Shown here: positions 1 to 9,011 of the stretch, piece by piece
Position numbering within the stretch: the stretch's first letter is position 1
Layout: each line of letters opens with the position of its first letter
From: Enterococcaceae bacterium OF42-14pH9A
Lineage (GTDB): Bacteria > Bacillota > Bacilli > Lactobacillales > Enterococcaceae
Length of the DNA: 64,000 nt
Assembly (NCBI GenBank): GCA_027692465.1
Contig: JAQEYU010000001.1
Span: forward strand, 1,311,338-1,375,337
Direction: 5' to 3'
Made by a program: the position numbers and the translations under genes
Notes under the pieces: generated by a model
What the model was told of the DNA's origin: nothing
Databases searched by the model: none
Seen by the model: only the letters and a program-made list of their open reading frames with translations

Positions 1-2
1 AA

Positions 3-31
3 TTGAGCGTGAGAGCTCGTCATGGTATAGT
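3..31 (+). promoter_or_regulatory. Promoter for alr-mazF
   Basis: A TTGAGC -35 box (3-8) and a TATAGT -10 box (26-31) are separated by exactly 17 bases. Transcription would start near 38, leaving a leader of about 80 bases before alr. No upstream gene can be identified in the first bases of the window. Confidence 0.6.
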
Positions 32-120
32 AGAGTGTTGAGCAGCTTCATGCAGCGATTTGCAGATGACAAAGCGAACCGGTGACAGTTCTCAGCAATT
101 TAGTGAAAGAAGGAACGACT

Positions 121-1242
121 GTGGTGGAATCACTTCATCGCCCGACCCGGATCATCGTACATAATGAGGCGATCCGGCAGAATATCAAACATGAGATCGA
201 GCGGATGCCTCAAGGGCGGGAGCTGTTTGCAGTCGTCAAAGCAAACGGCTACGGTCATGGCGCTGTCGCAACGGCCAAGGCAGCCATATCCGGCGGTGCT
301 GCCGGTTTTTGTGTGGCTACGGTGGACGAAGGAATCGAACTGCGGGAAGCAGGCTTTACTGAACCCATCGTTATTCTGGGTGTCGTGGAAGTGGCAGACC
401 TGTCATTGGTGGCCGAATGGCAGCTGGCCTTTCCGGTTGCCAGTCGCCAATGGCTGCAAAAGGCACGGGCTTATCTTGCTGAGATTTCCGTGGCGGCACC
501 GCTGGCTGTGCACCTGAAAGTAGACAGCGGTATGGGACGCATCGGTTTTCGCAGCAAGCAGGAAGTTTTGGCGGCTTTGGCAGAGATTGATGCCGAAGCA
601 CAAATGAATTTTGAGGGGATCTTCACCCATTTTGCGACAGCTGACGAAGCCGATACCGCTTATTACGATGAACAAAATCATCGTTTCAATGAGATCCTGC
701 AGGCACTGCCTCGTATGCCCCGTTACGTCCATGTTTCCAACAGTGCGACAGCGCTGTGGCATGATCAGCCGGTTGGCAACATGATTCGTTTCGGTGTTGC
801 TTTATATGGGCTCAACCCTTCCGGACACGCATTGGCGGAAAGCTATCCGCTGATTCCGGCGCTGGAGCTGGTTTCACGGCTTGTTCAGGTGAAATACCTG
901 GAAGCCGGCGAAGGGATCGGTTACGGAGAGACCTATATTACTGAACAAGGTGAGTGGATCGGCACAGTACCTATCGGGTATGCAGATGGCTGGATCCGTA
1001 AGATGCAGGGCTTCAAAGTATTGGTGGCAGGGCAGTTTTGTGAGATCGTCGGCCGGGTATGCATGGATCAGATCATGATCCGGCTGCCAAAAGAATTCGC
1101 AGAAGGTACACCAGTGACTTTGATCGGCAAAAATGGTGGTCAGGAAATCACATTACAGGACGTGGCCGATCAGCAGGAGACCATTCATTACGAAGCAGCC
1201 TGCCTGTTGAGCAGCCGGATTCCAAGAGAATATACAGACTAG
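121..1242 (+). CDS. alr: Alanine racemase
   Basis: PLP enzyme that interconverts L- and D-alanine in the cytoplasm and so supplies D-alanine for peptidoglycan and teichoic acids. The N-terminal barrel carries the PLP-lysine motif AVVKANGYGHG (Lys about residue 40), and the C-terminal beta domain carries GIGYGETY with the catalytic tyrosine, followed by GRVCMDQIM. With a start at GTG 121 the protein has 373 residues, the usual family length. I chose this start because AAGGA at 110-114 lies 6 bases before it; GTG 124 is equally possible. An in-frame GTG at 82 has no ribosome site and would add a tail not seen in the family. mazF follows 13 bases downstream, so the two are probably co-transcribed. 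Confidence 0.96.
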   Translation: MVESLHRPTRIIVHNEAIRQNIKHEIERMPQGRELFAVVKANGYGHGAVATAKAAISGGAAGFCVATVDEGIELREAGFTEPIVILGVVEVADLSLVAEWQLAFPVASRQWLQKARAYLAEISVAAPLAVHLKVDSGMGRIGFRSKQEVLAALAEIDAEAQMNFEGIFTHFATADEADTAYYDEQNHRFNEILQALPRMPRYVHVSNSATALWHDQPVGNMIRFGVALYGLNPSGHALAESYPLIPALELVSRLVQVKYLEAGEGIGYGETYITEQGEWIGTVPIGYADGWIRKMQGFKVLVAGQFCEIVGRVCMDQIMIRLPKEFAEGTPVTLIGKNGGQEITLQDVADQQETIHYEAACLLSSRIPREYTD

Positions 1243-1255
1243 AAAGAGGTAAATT

Positions 1256-1624
1256 ATGGTGAAACGCGGAGATATTTATTTCGCTGATCTTTCGCCGGTG
1301 ATCGGTTCGGAGCAAGGTGGGGTGCGCCCGGTTTTGGTAATCCAAAACGATCGGGGCAATCATTTTTCTCCCACTGTGATCATCGCAGCGATCACAGCAA
1401 AAATGGCTAAACCCAAGCTGCCGACCCATGTGGGAATCAAAGCTGCCGAGACGGGGATTTCACGAGACTCCGTGATCTTGTTGGAGCAGATCCGGACAAT
1501 CGATAAGAGCCGCTTGAAGGAAAAGGTCTGCCATCTGGAAGGGAAAAAAATGACCGAAGTCGACCAGGCCCTGCGGATCAGCGTAGGCGTCGTGGATTTG
1601 GCAGAAGCAGTAGGTGTGGGTTGA
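1256..1624 (+). CDS. mazF: MazF/PemK-family endoribonuclease toxin (NdoA-like)
   Basis: 122-residue member of the MazF/PemK/NdoA family of sequence-specific mRNA interferases. It begins [21 protein letters not shown], the strand-loop signature in which the conserved Arg and the GSEQGG loop shape the active site, followed by RPVLVIQND and a later [19 protein letters not shown] segment typical of NdoA. The ribosome site AGAAAGAGG precedes the ATG. In Bacillus subtilis the antitoxin gene sits between alr and the toxin gene; here only 13 bases separate alr and mazF, so no cognate antitoxin is encoded next to it. Downstream is a strong terminator. Function as a toxin is inferred from the family. 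Confidence 0.9.
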   Translation: MVKRGDIYFADLSPVIGSEQGGVRPVLVIQNDRGNHFSPTVIIAAITAKMAKPKLPTHVGIKAAETGISRDSVILLEQIRTIDKSRLKEKVCHLEGKKMTEVDQALRISVGVVDLAEAVGVG

Positions 1625-1697
1625 AAAGCGCAGGCAACAGCGGTCTACACTGAAGCTGGATTCGGCGTTGTTGGTTACATATACAAATGTAAAAAGT

Positions 1698-1746
1698 GCC
1701 CGAGGGACAGATCACGGATGAAAGATCTGATCCCTCGGGCTTTTTT
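1698..1746 (+). terminator. Rho-independent terminator after mazF
   Basis: GCCCGAGGGA-CAGATC (1698-1713) pairs with GATCTG-A-TCCCTCGGGC (1724-1740), a 16-bp stem with one bulge, followed by six T. A run of A at 1691-1695 could let it work in the other direction too. Confidence 0.9.
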
Positions 1747-1821
1747 CATCGGGCAAAACAGGAAACTGCCGAAATCGCTTGCCTAACAAATACTGAGGCA
1801 CGTGCCTGTGATCGGATTCAT

Positions 1822-1853
1822 CCTAAATGTGTCAAACTCACTGTAAAGTTCGC
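1822..1853 (+). repeat. Dispersed repeat module i, copy 1
   Basis: A 32-base stretch beginning CCTAAATGTGTCAAACTCAC recurs at 33636-33667 with two mismatches. In this copy it runs into a hairpin: CACTGT-A-AAGTT at 1839-1850 pairs with AACTT-A-ACAGTG at 1861-1872. The module is followed about 50 bases later by module ii, so this locus holds the most complete arrangement of the mosaic repeat in the window. Confidence 0.75.
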
Positions 1854-1905
1854 TTAAGCAAACTTAACAGTGACTAATTTGCAAATTCAACTTGGTGCTT
1901 TCCGC

Positions 1906-1937
1906 CTTAGTTGAACTGTACCAGCTGACCAAAAGGA
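1906..1937 (+). repeat. Dispersed repeat module ii, copy 1
   Basis: CTTAGTTGAACTGTACCAGC and the following 12 bases recur at 35903-35934 with two mismatches. A second, weaker internal echo exists here: TCAACTTGG-G-TTTCC-CCTTAG occurs at about 1888-1910 and again at about 1958-1980. Confidence 0.75.
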
Positions 1938-2026
1938 GGGTGGTCACCTCCGCAGCTCAACTTGGCGTTTCCTACCTTAGATGCTGTCGTGTGCTGTCTC
2001 TTCCGTCTTCTCCGCGCGTACATCCA

Positions 2027-2255
2027 GAAAAGTTTCAGAAGGCTCGGAGACTGACCCCGGCGTACAGATTTTACCGTTTGAGTGAATTACTGACAGTTAC
2101 CGCTGATTTGAAAAATCAGTGGCGTTACTGTCAGTTTGAAGTCAATAGGCCCAAGACAATGAGAAATTTCCGCTGCCTTGCAAGTGGAATTTCTCGTTGG
2201 CTTCGGCCGGCGGCTGTACGCCGGGGTCAGATCGGAGAGCCTTCTGAAACTTTTC
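2027..2255. repeat. 229-bp fold-back (three-way junction) element
   Basis: Long inverted repeat. The left arm (2027-2067) has GAAAAGTTTCAGAAGGCTC, a 5-base interruption, then CTGACCCCGGCGTACAG; the right arm (2214-2255) is its reverse complement apart from the interruption. Between the arms are two further hairpins: 2090-2134 (CTGACAGT...ACTGTCAG with inner CTGATTT/AAATCAG) and 2151-2200 (CCAA...GAGAAATT/AATTTCTC...TTGG). The whole would fold as an outer stem of about 36 bp closing two stem-loops. No transposase is present. A long open frame crossing it (1892-2617) is probably a by-product. It resembles in kind the modular palindromic repeats described in Enterococcus faecalis, but I cannot compare sequences. 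Confidence 0.85.
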
Positions 2256-2627
2256 GGCACTCGGCCGATTACTTTAATTCCAGTCCGGATGAAACACTAG
2301 CAGGCAGTGTACCGGGCTTCTTCAATCGATACTGCTGCAAAATCCCAAACGCAGGTCATCTCGCAAAAAGATTGCTGATTGTTTTGTCGAGCAGGAGTAT
2401 GTTTTTTCCGATATCGCTACCGACGGCAAATAGTGCTTTGCGAAAGAATCAAAAACGTTCTTTGTTAAGTTTCACAAGCAGGAAATCCGGCATTGAAGGT
2501 AGAAATCATGTGTTTTTAAGTTTAAGAAAACAGCTTTTCGCTAAAAAACGCTACTTTTTCTTAGAAATTACCCAGTCGAAGGCAGACAAAATAGGTAAAG
2601 AAATTTATGAAATATGAAAAAATATCC

Positions 2628-2656
2628 TTGACGAAGTTTTCATGTTTCGCTATTTT
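2628..2656 (+). promoter_or_regulatory. Promoter for Mga-like regulator
   Basis: TTGACG (2628-2633) and TATTTT (2651-2656) with a 17-base spacer lie upstream of the regulator. The leader to the ATG at 2774 would be about 110 bases. An AT-rich hairpin with TAAGAAAA/TTTTTCTTA arms lies just upstream at about 2522-2570. Confidence 0.5.
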
Positions 2657-2773
2657 TAATTTGAGAACAGTTGCTATTTGAAAAAAATCGGACGGAAAAA
2701 ACGACAAAAGTATGCTGTGTTTTTCAATGTTTGTGTTAAAATCATATTAGTGATATTAAAAGGTGGTGAGAAC

Positions 2774-4381
2774 ATGCGGCGGTTATTGAGTAAGACTGTT
2801 TTGCGGCGATTGACTTTGATCGAGGCCTTGGCGCGGCTGAACACCTGGGTGCCGGTGGAACAGCTGATCCAGTTGTTGAATTGCACGGATAAGACTTTGA
2901 TGAAAGATGTAGAAATCATCAATGATGAATGGGAAGAATACCTGCAATTGGATTTTTCCAAACGGCGCGGCTTGGCGGTGCGGGCCGGATTGACCAACAA
3001 GATCAAAAATGTTTACCAGCGGGTCTTACGGGAATCCAGTGAATTTCAGTTTCTGGAACGGATCTTTTTTGAACCTGACAAGGATGCTGAGTACTGGATT
3101 AATGAACTGTTTATCAGCGAGACGTCTTTTTATCGGATGGTCCGCCAGATCACCAAATCATTGAAAACATATGGTCTGCAGTTGGAACGGAAACCTTTTT
3201 GTGTGACGGCTGCCGATGAGCGCTGGGTTAGATTGTTTTATCAAAGCTATTTTGAAGAGGCGTATGGTGGTGGCGAGTGGCCTTTTGCTATCGAAGAAAG
3301 AGATATGTATTGCTATGTGATGCGCAGTTCGACGGATTTCGATGTGATGCAGGACGATCGCGAGCTGATCCAGCATGCCTATCTGCTGATGATCACCTGT
3401 ATCAGAGCGAATCAGGGATTTTTATTGGATCAAACGATCTACGCTGAGCCGGAAGATGTGCTCGATCAGGTGATCAGAATGTCGGAAAATTATATGCAGT
3501 CGCTGCTGGCGGAGACAGGGTATGAATTGACGGAGTACTGGTATCGTGAGGTGAGTCGCGGGGTTTTTTATGAATTTTACAATTGGGATAATCCACAACA
3601 GGAGATCAGGATCCAAAACGCAGTGGATACATTTTTGGACAAGCTGATAGCCGGAGTTGAGTTCGGTTTGCCGGAAGAGGACCGCAAGAAGATCAGTCAG
3701 CGGATGATGCATTGGTACCTGGCCTATACGATCTATCCATACAATCGTATAATTCTTAGAAATGAAAGCGAATCCTCAGCCCGTAATATCCGGCGGCTTT
3801 ATCCGATTTTCAGCAAGCTGGTGGAAGTCAATCTCAAAGAAATCGAGACCGACTGCAATTTCCCCTGGGCGCAGATTAGAGAAGATGATATTTTGTGTCT
3901 GCTGCTGAAGGACTGGTCGGATCTGCCGCGACAGCTGGAAATGCTCCGCCGTCAGGTAACCGTGCTGATCATCAGTGACCGGGGCCTCAAACACAGCAGG
4001 ATGCTCAGAGGAATTATCAAAGGGCAGTTGTTGGATAAAGTCGTGGTAGATATTTTCAAAAGTTCCGTATTGTTCATCACCCCGACGGAATTGGAATGTT
4101 TTCATGATTATGATATAGTGGTGGCAAATAACCCGGTGCCCGATTATCAAGATGAAAATCTGCTGCTGGTGGATAATTTTATGTCCGAGGGCGATTGGAA
4201 TTTGCTGCACCAGCGGATCATCCGCAAGCAAAAGCAGATGTCTGATGCGTATATCCACGACTTGGATATCAATCTGCTGAAAAGCGGCCGCGAAATCTAT
4301 CCTCATCGCAAAAAGGCGGCCAACATTGCCACCTTCGTCATGGAGGAGGACCACCCGTCAGAAGGCTTTTTCCGTCTGTGA
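2774..4381 (+). CDS. Mga-like helix-turn-helix transcriptional regulator
   Basis: 535-residue protein with the layout of Mga/AtxA-type (PRD-containing virulence) regulators. Residues 1-60 form an HTH of the Mga type (LSKTVLRRLTLIEALARLNTWVPVEQLIQLLNC); a second HTH-like segment follows around residues 95-150 (FISETSFYRMVRQI); the middle is helical as in PRD domains; the C-terminus (about 400-490) resembles an EIIB-like fold (VTVLIISDRGLKHSRM). The ATG at 2774 is preceded by AAAGGTGGTGAG and is preferred over an in-frame TTG at 2678. Such proteins bind curved promoter DNA and respond to sugar phosphotransfer; the regulon cannot be read from the sequence. A small gene of unknown function follows after 39 bases, probably in the same unit. 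Confidence 0.8.
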   Translation: MRRLLSKTVLRRLTLIEALARLNTWVPVEQLIQLLNCTDKTLMKDVEIINDEWEEYLQLDFSKRRGLAVRAGLTNKIKNVYQRVLRESSEFQFLERIFFEPDKDAEYWINELFISETSFYRMVRQITKSLKTYGLQLERKPFCVTAADERWVRLFYQSYFEEAYGGGEWPFAIEERDMYCYVMRSSTDFDVMQDDRELIQHAYLLMITCIRANQGFLLDQTIYAEPEDVLDQVIRMSENYMQSLLAETGYELTEYWYREVSRGVFYEFYNWDNPQQEIRIQNAVDTFLDKLIAGVEFGLPEEDRKKISQRMMHWYLAYTIYPYNRIILRNESESSARNIRRLYPIFSKLVEVNLKEIETDCNFPWAQIREDDILCLLLKDWSDLPRQLEMLRRQVTVLIISDRGLKHSRMLRGIIKGQLLDKVVVDIFKSSVLFITPTELECFHDYDIVVANNPVPDYQDENLLLVDNFMSEGDWNLLHQRIIRKQKQMSDAYIHDLDINLLKSGREIYPHRKKAANIATFVMEEDHPSEGFFRL

Positions 4382-4420
4382 GGACCGGCGCACCGATTGT
4401 GACAGAAAAGAGGAACAACA

Positions 4421-4741
4421 ATGGTCAATGAACAATGGCAACTGATAAAAGACAATTTTTCCGATCAGCGGGAGTACATCGACGGCTATTACTATCGGCT
4501 GCGGCAGCTGACAGCGGATCAATACGAGCTGGCCTTGATCCACGGCGGTGTCTGTGGTGAAAATATCTACCATCCTCGTTTGAAGCTGCGAGAAGATAAG
4601 GGGATGCTGGTTCCGGTCAGCCTTTTCGATAATTACAGCTATCCGGTAACGAATCTGGAATATCAGGATGCACCGGAAAAATTGACAGACAGCATGCAAA
4701 ACCTGATCCAACAGTTTTTGCGGGCCAAAGAATTGGTATGA
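4421..4741 (+). CDS. Hypothetical protein, 106 aa
   Basis: Not recognised. A soluble, acidic, aromatic-rich small protein (YYYRLRQLTADQYELALIHGG near the N-terminus) with no signal peptide or membrane segment. A good ribosome site (AGAAAAGAGGA) precedes the ATG, and a terminator follows directly, so it is very likely a real gene co-transcribed with the Mga-like regulator 39 bases upstream. It might be a regulator partner or a target, but nothing in the sequence decides this. Confidence 0.7.
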   Translation: MVNEQWQLIKDNFSDQREYIDGYYYRLRQLTADQYELALIHGGVCGENIYHPRLKLREDKGMLVPVSLFDNYSYPVTNLEYQDAPEKLTDSMQNLIQQFLRAKELV

Positions 4742-4750
4742 ATAAAATGA

Positions 4751-4783
4751 AATGCGGTGAGCTCAGGCACGCCGCATTTTTTA
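4751..4783 (+). terminator. Terminator after the 106-aa gene
   Basis: AATGCGG (4751-4757) pairs with CCGCATT (4772-4778) and is followed by a T run. Confidence 0.75.
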
Positions 4784-4853
4784 GGTGTCGCTGTGTTTTA
4801 AGCTGTTATAGGAACACTCAAGGTAGTCAGAAGAAAAGAAAGGAAAGAAGAAA

Positions 4854-5555
4854 ATGACTTTGAAGATGATCATCTTTGATATGGACGGACTTTTGGTGGA
4901 CAGTGAAGCACTTTACAAAGAAGGCTGGCTCAAAGTGGCAGCCGCCCATGAGATTCCTTTGACGGCCGCTGACCTGGCCGGTTGGAGCGGTCAGAGCCTG
5001 CAGGTGACGACAGAAAAGCTGATTGCCTTGATGGGTTCGGCACAGATTGTGGATGAGCTGAGAAAGGAGCGGGAAATCTTTATCCAGCAACAGTTGGCAG
5101 CCGGCAGGGTCCATTTGAAGCCCTATGCTAGAGAAGTGTTGACATATGCCCGGGAGAAAGGCTTGATTACAGCACTGGCCACCTCGACATTTCAAGAACG
5201 GGGTGCCGCTTTTTTGACAGGGCTGGGGATCGCAAACTGTTTTGATTTTGTGACGTACGGAGATCAGGTGAAGCAAATGAAGCCTGCGCCTGAGATCTAT
5301 TTGACTTCGCTGGCAAAAGCCGGAATTGCTGCCGCTGAAGCTTTAGTTGCAGAAGATTCTCTGACGGGTGCCACCGCAGCCACCAAAGCCGGCCTCGCAG
5401 TTGTTTTGGTACCGGATCAGTCCGTCGGCAGTCACTATACGCCGGAAGAAAAGGCCGGCTTGAATATCTTGATGGAGGGGACAAGCCTCAAAGTTTTATT
5501 GGATTATTTGCGCAGCAGTGATTGGACAGATTCCGAGAAGACCGCCGACAAATAG
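4854..5555 (+). CDS. HAD-superfamily phosphatase (beta-phosphoglucomutase-like)
   Basis: 233 residues of the HAD subfamily with an alpha-helical cap (beta-PGM/phosphatase group). Motif I is FDMDGLLVDSE at residues 8-18, with the nucleophile and acid Asp; motif II is the Thr/Ser segment ALATSTFQ (about 108-115); motif III/IV is KQMKPAPEIYLTSL (Lys about 142) and VAEDSLTGATAATKAG (about 168-183). Length and the helical cap between motifs I and II fit a small-molecule sugar-phosphate or nucleotide phosphatase; the exact substrate cannot be read. Ribosome site GAAAGGAAAG lies before the ATG. The terminator overlaps the stop codon, so it is a single-gene unit. Confidence 0.85.
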   Translation: MTLKMIIFDMDGLLVDSEALYKEGWLKVAAAHEIPLTAADLAGWSGQSLQVTTEKLIALMGSAQIVDELRKEREIFIQQQLAAGRVHLKPYAREVLTYAREKGLITALATSTFQERGAAFLTGLGIANCFDFVTYGDQVKQMKPAPEIYLTSLAKAGIAAAEALVAEDSLTGATAATKAGLAVVLVPDQSVGSHYTPEEKAGLNILMEGTSLKVLLDYLRSSDWTDSEKTADK

Positions 5556-5566
5556 GCGGTTTTCTT
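5541..5566 (+). terminator. Terminator overlapping the HAD gene stop
   Basis: ACCGCC (5541-5546) pairs with GGCGGT (5555-5560) and runs into TTTTC. The stop codon lies in the loop. Confidence 0.7.
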
Positions 5567-6093
5567 TCGTTTCAGGGCAAGGGTCGCTCGCTTGCGCCTT
5601 CAAAAGGTCCGCTGGCAGGACTGCTGGGAGCGGTCTTTGGAAATCAGGGTATCTGAGAAAACAGTAATATCCCTTTATGTTGGGAAAGAACGCTTCCTTT
5701 CATCTTTTTCTGCAGCTTGTCCGGGATGACAGCAAACTGCCGGGGCTGCGAGGAAGAGCGTTTGTGGTGGTTATCATTTTCAGAGCTGCAGTCAGGGGAT
5801 GGCGTTTTGCTCATTTTAAGCAGCCGTATCATTATCTTTTGGAGATTTTTCGTGATAAATTTAAAGCAGAAATTAAGAAATTCGCTGTGGGGCAGGCTGC
5901 TCGGAAAAGACAACGCTTGCATTTGTGACAGAACGTCATAATTGTCTAAAACAGCGTCCTTTCACAGTTTCTTCAATAGTCGCTGCCGCAGTTTCGTGCT
6001 AAAGTTTCTTAATGAAAAAAAGATGACGGAATTTGCGGCTGTTTTCGTTTTGAGACGGACCCGCAGCGATATATCACATAAAGGATGATCAGG
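5567..6093. other. Gene-free stretch upstream of yhgE
   Basis: About 525 bases with no supported gene. Two overlapping open frames near 5677-5941 lack convincing ribosome sites and have no recognisable content. Imperfect hairpins occur near 5605-5640. No clear promoter was found; an extended -10-like TGCTAAAGT sits near 5997. Confidence 0.4.
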
Positions 6094-8799
6094 ATGCAGC
6101 ATATCAAAAATGTTTTTTATTTATACAAATTGGATTGGAAGCGGATCTTCAAGAGTCCGGTAGCCGCGTTTCTGATTGTGGCGCTGATGATTTTGCCCTC
6201 ATTGTACGCCTGGTTCAATATCAAGGCTTTGTGGGATCCCTATGGCAATACCGGTGAGCTGCCCATTGCCATCTATTCCGACGATGCCGGGGCCAAATTG
6301 CAGGATACCAAGGTAGAAATCGGTGAGCAGGTCCTGGACACCCTTCATGACAATAAGCAGCTGGGGTGGCGCTTTGTGGACTCGAAAAAAGAAGTGACAG
6401 AAGGCGTCAAATCCGGGAAGTATTACGCAGGAATCTATCTGCCGAAGGACTTTTCGGAAAACCTGCTGAGCTTTGTTTCCGGGACGATCAAAAAGCCGAA
6501 GATTGAGTACTATATCAATGAAAAAATCAACGCTATCGCTCCTAAAATCACTGACAAAGGAGCCAGCAGTCTGCAGGAACAGATCACGCAAAATTTCATC
6601 AAGACAGCCAGCTCGACGGTCTTGAAGGTCATGAACGAGGTGGGCTATGATATCGACGCCAACCTGGTGAGCATCAACAAGGTCAAAACGCTGATTCTGG
6701 AAACGGATGAAAATGCCGACACGATCGAAAAATATGCTCAGCAGGTCGTGGAGCTCAACGGTAAGCTGCCGGAGATCAAAAAGAAGATCGCCAAAGCAGA
6801 AGCTTTCAGTGATTACCTGCCGCAAGTAGATGAGATGGGCAAAAAGCTGGTGGACCTCAACGAACGAATGCCGGAGCTGGAAAAACAAGCTTCTGTGATC
6901 CTGACCCTGCAGGAAAAAATCCCTGAAATCCAAAATGCCGGTAAACAACTGGCGCAGGTGGATGCGGATTTTGAGACCATCGAAGAGACCATGAATAACG
7001 GAATTACTGAAGCCAAACAAGGTCTGGAGATCATCAAACAAGTTCAAGAGATCTTACCTGATGTGAAATCAATGGCTGCCAACGCTGATGACTTCGCCGG
7101 CCAGCTGCAGACGGCGGCGGGCAAATTGCAGGGAACGCTACCAACTGTTGCTCAAAATGCCGGCAGTATCTTAAATGATCTGCTGCTGATCAATACCGAA
7201 GTCAGTGATTTGGCGGAAAAAATCAACACCGCTATCAGTGACAATCAGCTGAGTGATGAAGAACGGGCTGCTTTATCCAATGTCCTGCAGGGGCTGTCGG
7301 ATCGTTTGACGCAGCGTCTGAGCAATATCGCAGCACTGCAGGAATTTTTGACAGCACTACCGAATTATCAAAACAGCAGCCTGCTGCAGGAGATCAACAG
7401 CAAGCTGGAAAATGCCAAGCCTCTCATCAGCGGGATGAAGGAGCGGGTGGACAAGCTGAACGAAGCAGTCAAGACCGGATCAACAGCAGATATCCAAAAC
7501 GCATTGCAGGCGGTGCAAGACGTCGCTGGCCAGCTGAACGGAATCTTGGGAGCTATTGATGTCAAGCAGATTCAAAGCGAGCTTTCAGCCGGCTTAGACA
7601 AAGTGATTGCCGTCATGACAGATGCTCAGAGTGCAATCGAAAAAGCACAGCAGATCGACTTTGACAGTCTGCTGGCAGGAACTTCCAAAACGGTGGCTAA
7701 CGCCGTGACACTGTTGGAAAAGTATCAAAAAGAGCTGCCGGCAATCAAACAGGAAGTTCACGATGCCAATCAGCTGCTGAATGGTCACATGGATGAAATC
7801 GTGGCCGGCATCAACGAAGGGGCCGACCTGTACAACAATGAACTGCCGCAACTGAAGAAAAAACTGGCCCTGGCGGCCGACTTTGTCCAAAATGACTGGC
7901 CAACCATCGAAAAAGAGATCAAAAGCACGATGACGATGGTGGATGAAAAGCTGCCGGAAGTCGAAACAGCCCTGAAAATGGCTACCGAGCTGATCCAAAA
8001 CAATTGGCCGACACTGCGAACCGGCTTGCACAAAGCCGCCGAAGCAATCCGTAAAGGGGAAGAGAATGTCGACCTCGGGGAGATCATCAAACTGTTGAAA
8101 TCCGATGCGAATGCGGAGAGTGATTTTTTGACGACCCCGGTGGAACTGGTCACCAATCAAATGTATCCAATCGAAAACAACGGCTCCGCCAGCACCCCTT
8201 TTTATACGGCTTTGTGTCTATGGGTGGGGGCGCTGCTGCTTTCCAGCGTGGCGACCACGTCTTATCATTTGGAGGAAGATGATAAGAAAAAATTCAGCAA
8301 GCGGGAAACCTTTGTTGCCCGAATGCTGACTTTCCTGACAGAAGGGGTTTTTCAAGCGTTGGTAGTGGCTTTGGGAAATATCTTCATACTGAAAGTCGAC
8401 GTACGGGAACCAGTGTACGCTGTGTTCTTCACCCTCTTGGTAGGACTGGCCTTTATGATGATCGTCTACGTACTGGCGGCGTTGTTCGGGAATATCGGGA
8501 AGGGGATCGCTATTATCATCCTGGTGCTGTCGATATCCGGTGGCGGCGGGAACTACCCGATCCAAGTCTCCGGCAAGTTCTTCCAGATGATCAATCCGCT
8601 GCTGCCCTTTACCCATGCGGTGAATCTGCTGCGGGAAGCTGCCGGGGGGATCTACTGGCCGAATGCTGTACCGAATATCTGGATCATGATCGCTCTCTTT
8701 GTGATCTTCGGCTTGGTGGGCACGTTGGTCTATCCGAAAATGGAAAAGCTGACCAACAAGCTGGACAGTGTATCAAAAGAAAGTCATTTTTTCCATTGA
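6094..8799 (+). CDS. yhgE: YhgE/Pip-family membrane protein
   Basis: 901-residue integral membrane protein of the YhgE/Pip family, the group that includes the lactococcal phage infection protein and relatives linked to ESX/type VII-like secretion loci. One membrane segment near residues 20-40 (PVAAFLIVALMILPSLYAWF) is followed by the family signature FNIKALWDPYGNT, a very large outside region of about 650 residues rich in heptad-like Glu/Lys/Leu coiled coil, then five or six C-terminal membrane segments resembling ABC-2 permeases. I start at ATG 6094 because AAGGA at 6081-6085 lies 8 bases before it; ATG 6085 overlaps that site. Cellular role is not established here. It stands alone; a MITE-like repeat and a terminator follow. 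Confidence 0.88.
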   Translation: MQHIKNVFYLYKLDWKRIFKSPVAAFLIVALMILPSLYAWFNIKALWDPYGNTGELPIAIYSDDAGAKLQDTKVEIGEQVLDTLHDNKQLGWRFVDSKKEVTEGVKSGKYYAGIYLPKDFSENLLSFVSGTIKKPKIEYYINEKINAIAPKITDKGASSLQEQITQNFIKTASSTVLKVMNEVGYDIDANLVSINKVKTLILETDENADTIEKYAQQVVELNGKLPEIKKKIAKAEAFSDYLPQVDEMGKKLVDLNERMPELEKQASVILTLQEKIPEIQNAGKQLAQVDADFETIEETMNNGITEAKQGLEIIKQVQEILPDVKSMAANADDFAGQLQTAAGKLQGTLPTVAQNAGSILNDLLLINTEVSDLAEKINTAISDNQLSDEERAALSNVLQGLSDRLTQRLSNIAALQEFLTALPNYQNSSLLQEINSKLENAKPLISGMKERVDKLNEAVKTGSTADIQNALQAVQDVAGQLNGILGAIDVKQIQSELSAGLDKVIAVMTDAQSAIEKAQQIDFDSLLAGTSKTVANAVTLLEKYQKELPAIKQEVHDANQLLNGHMDEIVAGINEGADLYNNELPQLKKKLALAADFVQNDWPTIEKEIKSTMTMVDEKLPEVETALKMATELIQNNWPTLRTGLHKAAEAIRKGEENVDLGEIIKLLKSDANAESDFLTTPVELVTNQMYPIENNGSASTPFYTALCLWVGALLLSSVATTSYHLEEDDKKKFSKRETFVARMLTFLTEGVFQALVVALGNIFILKVDVREPVYAVFFTLLVGLAFMMIVYVLAALFGNIGKGIAIIILVLSISGGGGNYPIQVSGKFFQMINPLLPFTHAVNLLREAAGGIYWPNAVPNIWIMIALFVIFGLVGTLVYPKMEKLTNKLDSVSKESHFFH

Positions 8800-8807
8800 T
8801 GTATGCA

Positions 8808-8969
8808 GGGGGTGTCTGAAAATACCGGGGAATCCGGATTTTTGCAGACTTTTAACCGAAATCCAGGAGTAAAGCGCAGATTATGTGGTACAAAGCTGGG
8901 CATTTACGGCGCAGATTGTGATGAAAAGAACCAAAATATCTGCCACCGGAGTGTTCAGACGCACCCTAA
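8808..8969 (+). repeat. MITE-like repeat, copy 1
   Basis: About 160 bp, starting GGGGGTGTCTGAAAATACCGG and ending GTTCAGACGCACCCTAA, so the ends are inverted repeats. The inside contains GGAGTAAAGCGCAG and GAAAAGAACCAAAATATCTGCC, both shared with copies at 19389-19548 and (reverse) 30255-30420. No open frame of its own. It sits between the stop of yhgE and its terminator. Confidence 0.85.
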
Positions 8970-8972
8970 ATA

Positions 8973-9011
8973 AACAGGTCTTTCGGAAGTTTCCGAAGGG
9001 CCTGTTTTTTT
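8973..9011 (+). terminator. Terminator downstream of yhgE and repeat copy 1
   Basis: AACAGG plus CTTTCGGAA pairs with TTCCGAAGG plus CCTGTT, with a two-base loop, followed by seven T. Confidence 0.85.

Noticed and set aside
1892..2617. 241-codon open frame on the plus strand
   Set aside because: It runs straight through dispersed repeat module ii and the 229-bp fold-back, has no ribosome site and no recognisable protein content.
5677..5941. Two overlapping small open frames upstream of yhgE
   Set aside because: No proper ribosome site, no family resemblance, and mutually exclusive frames.
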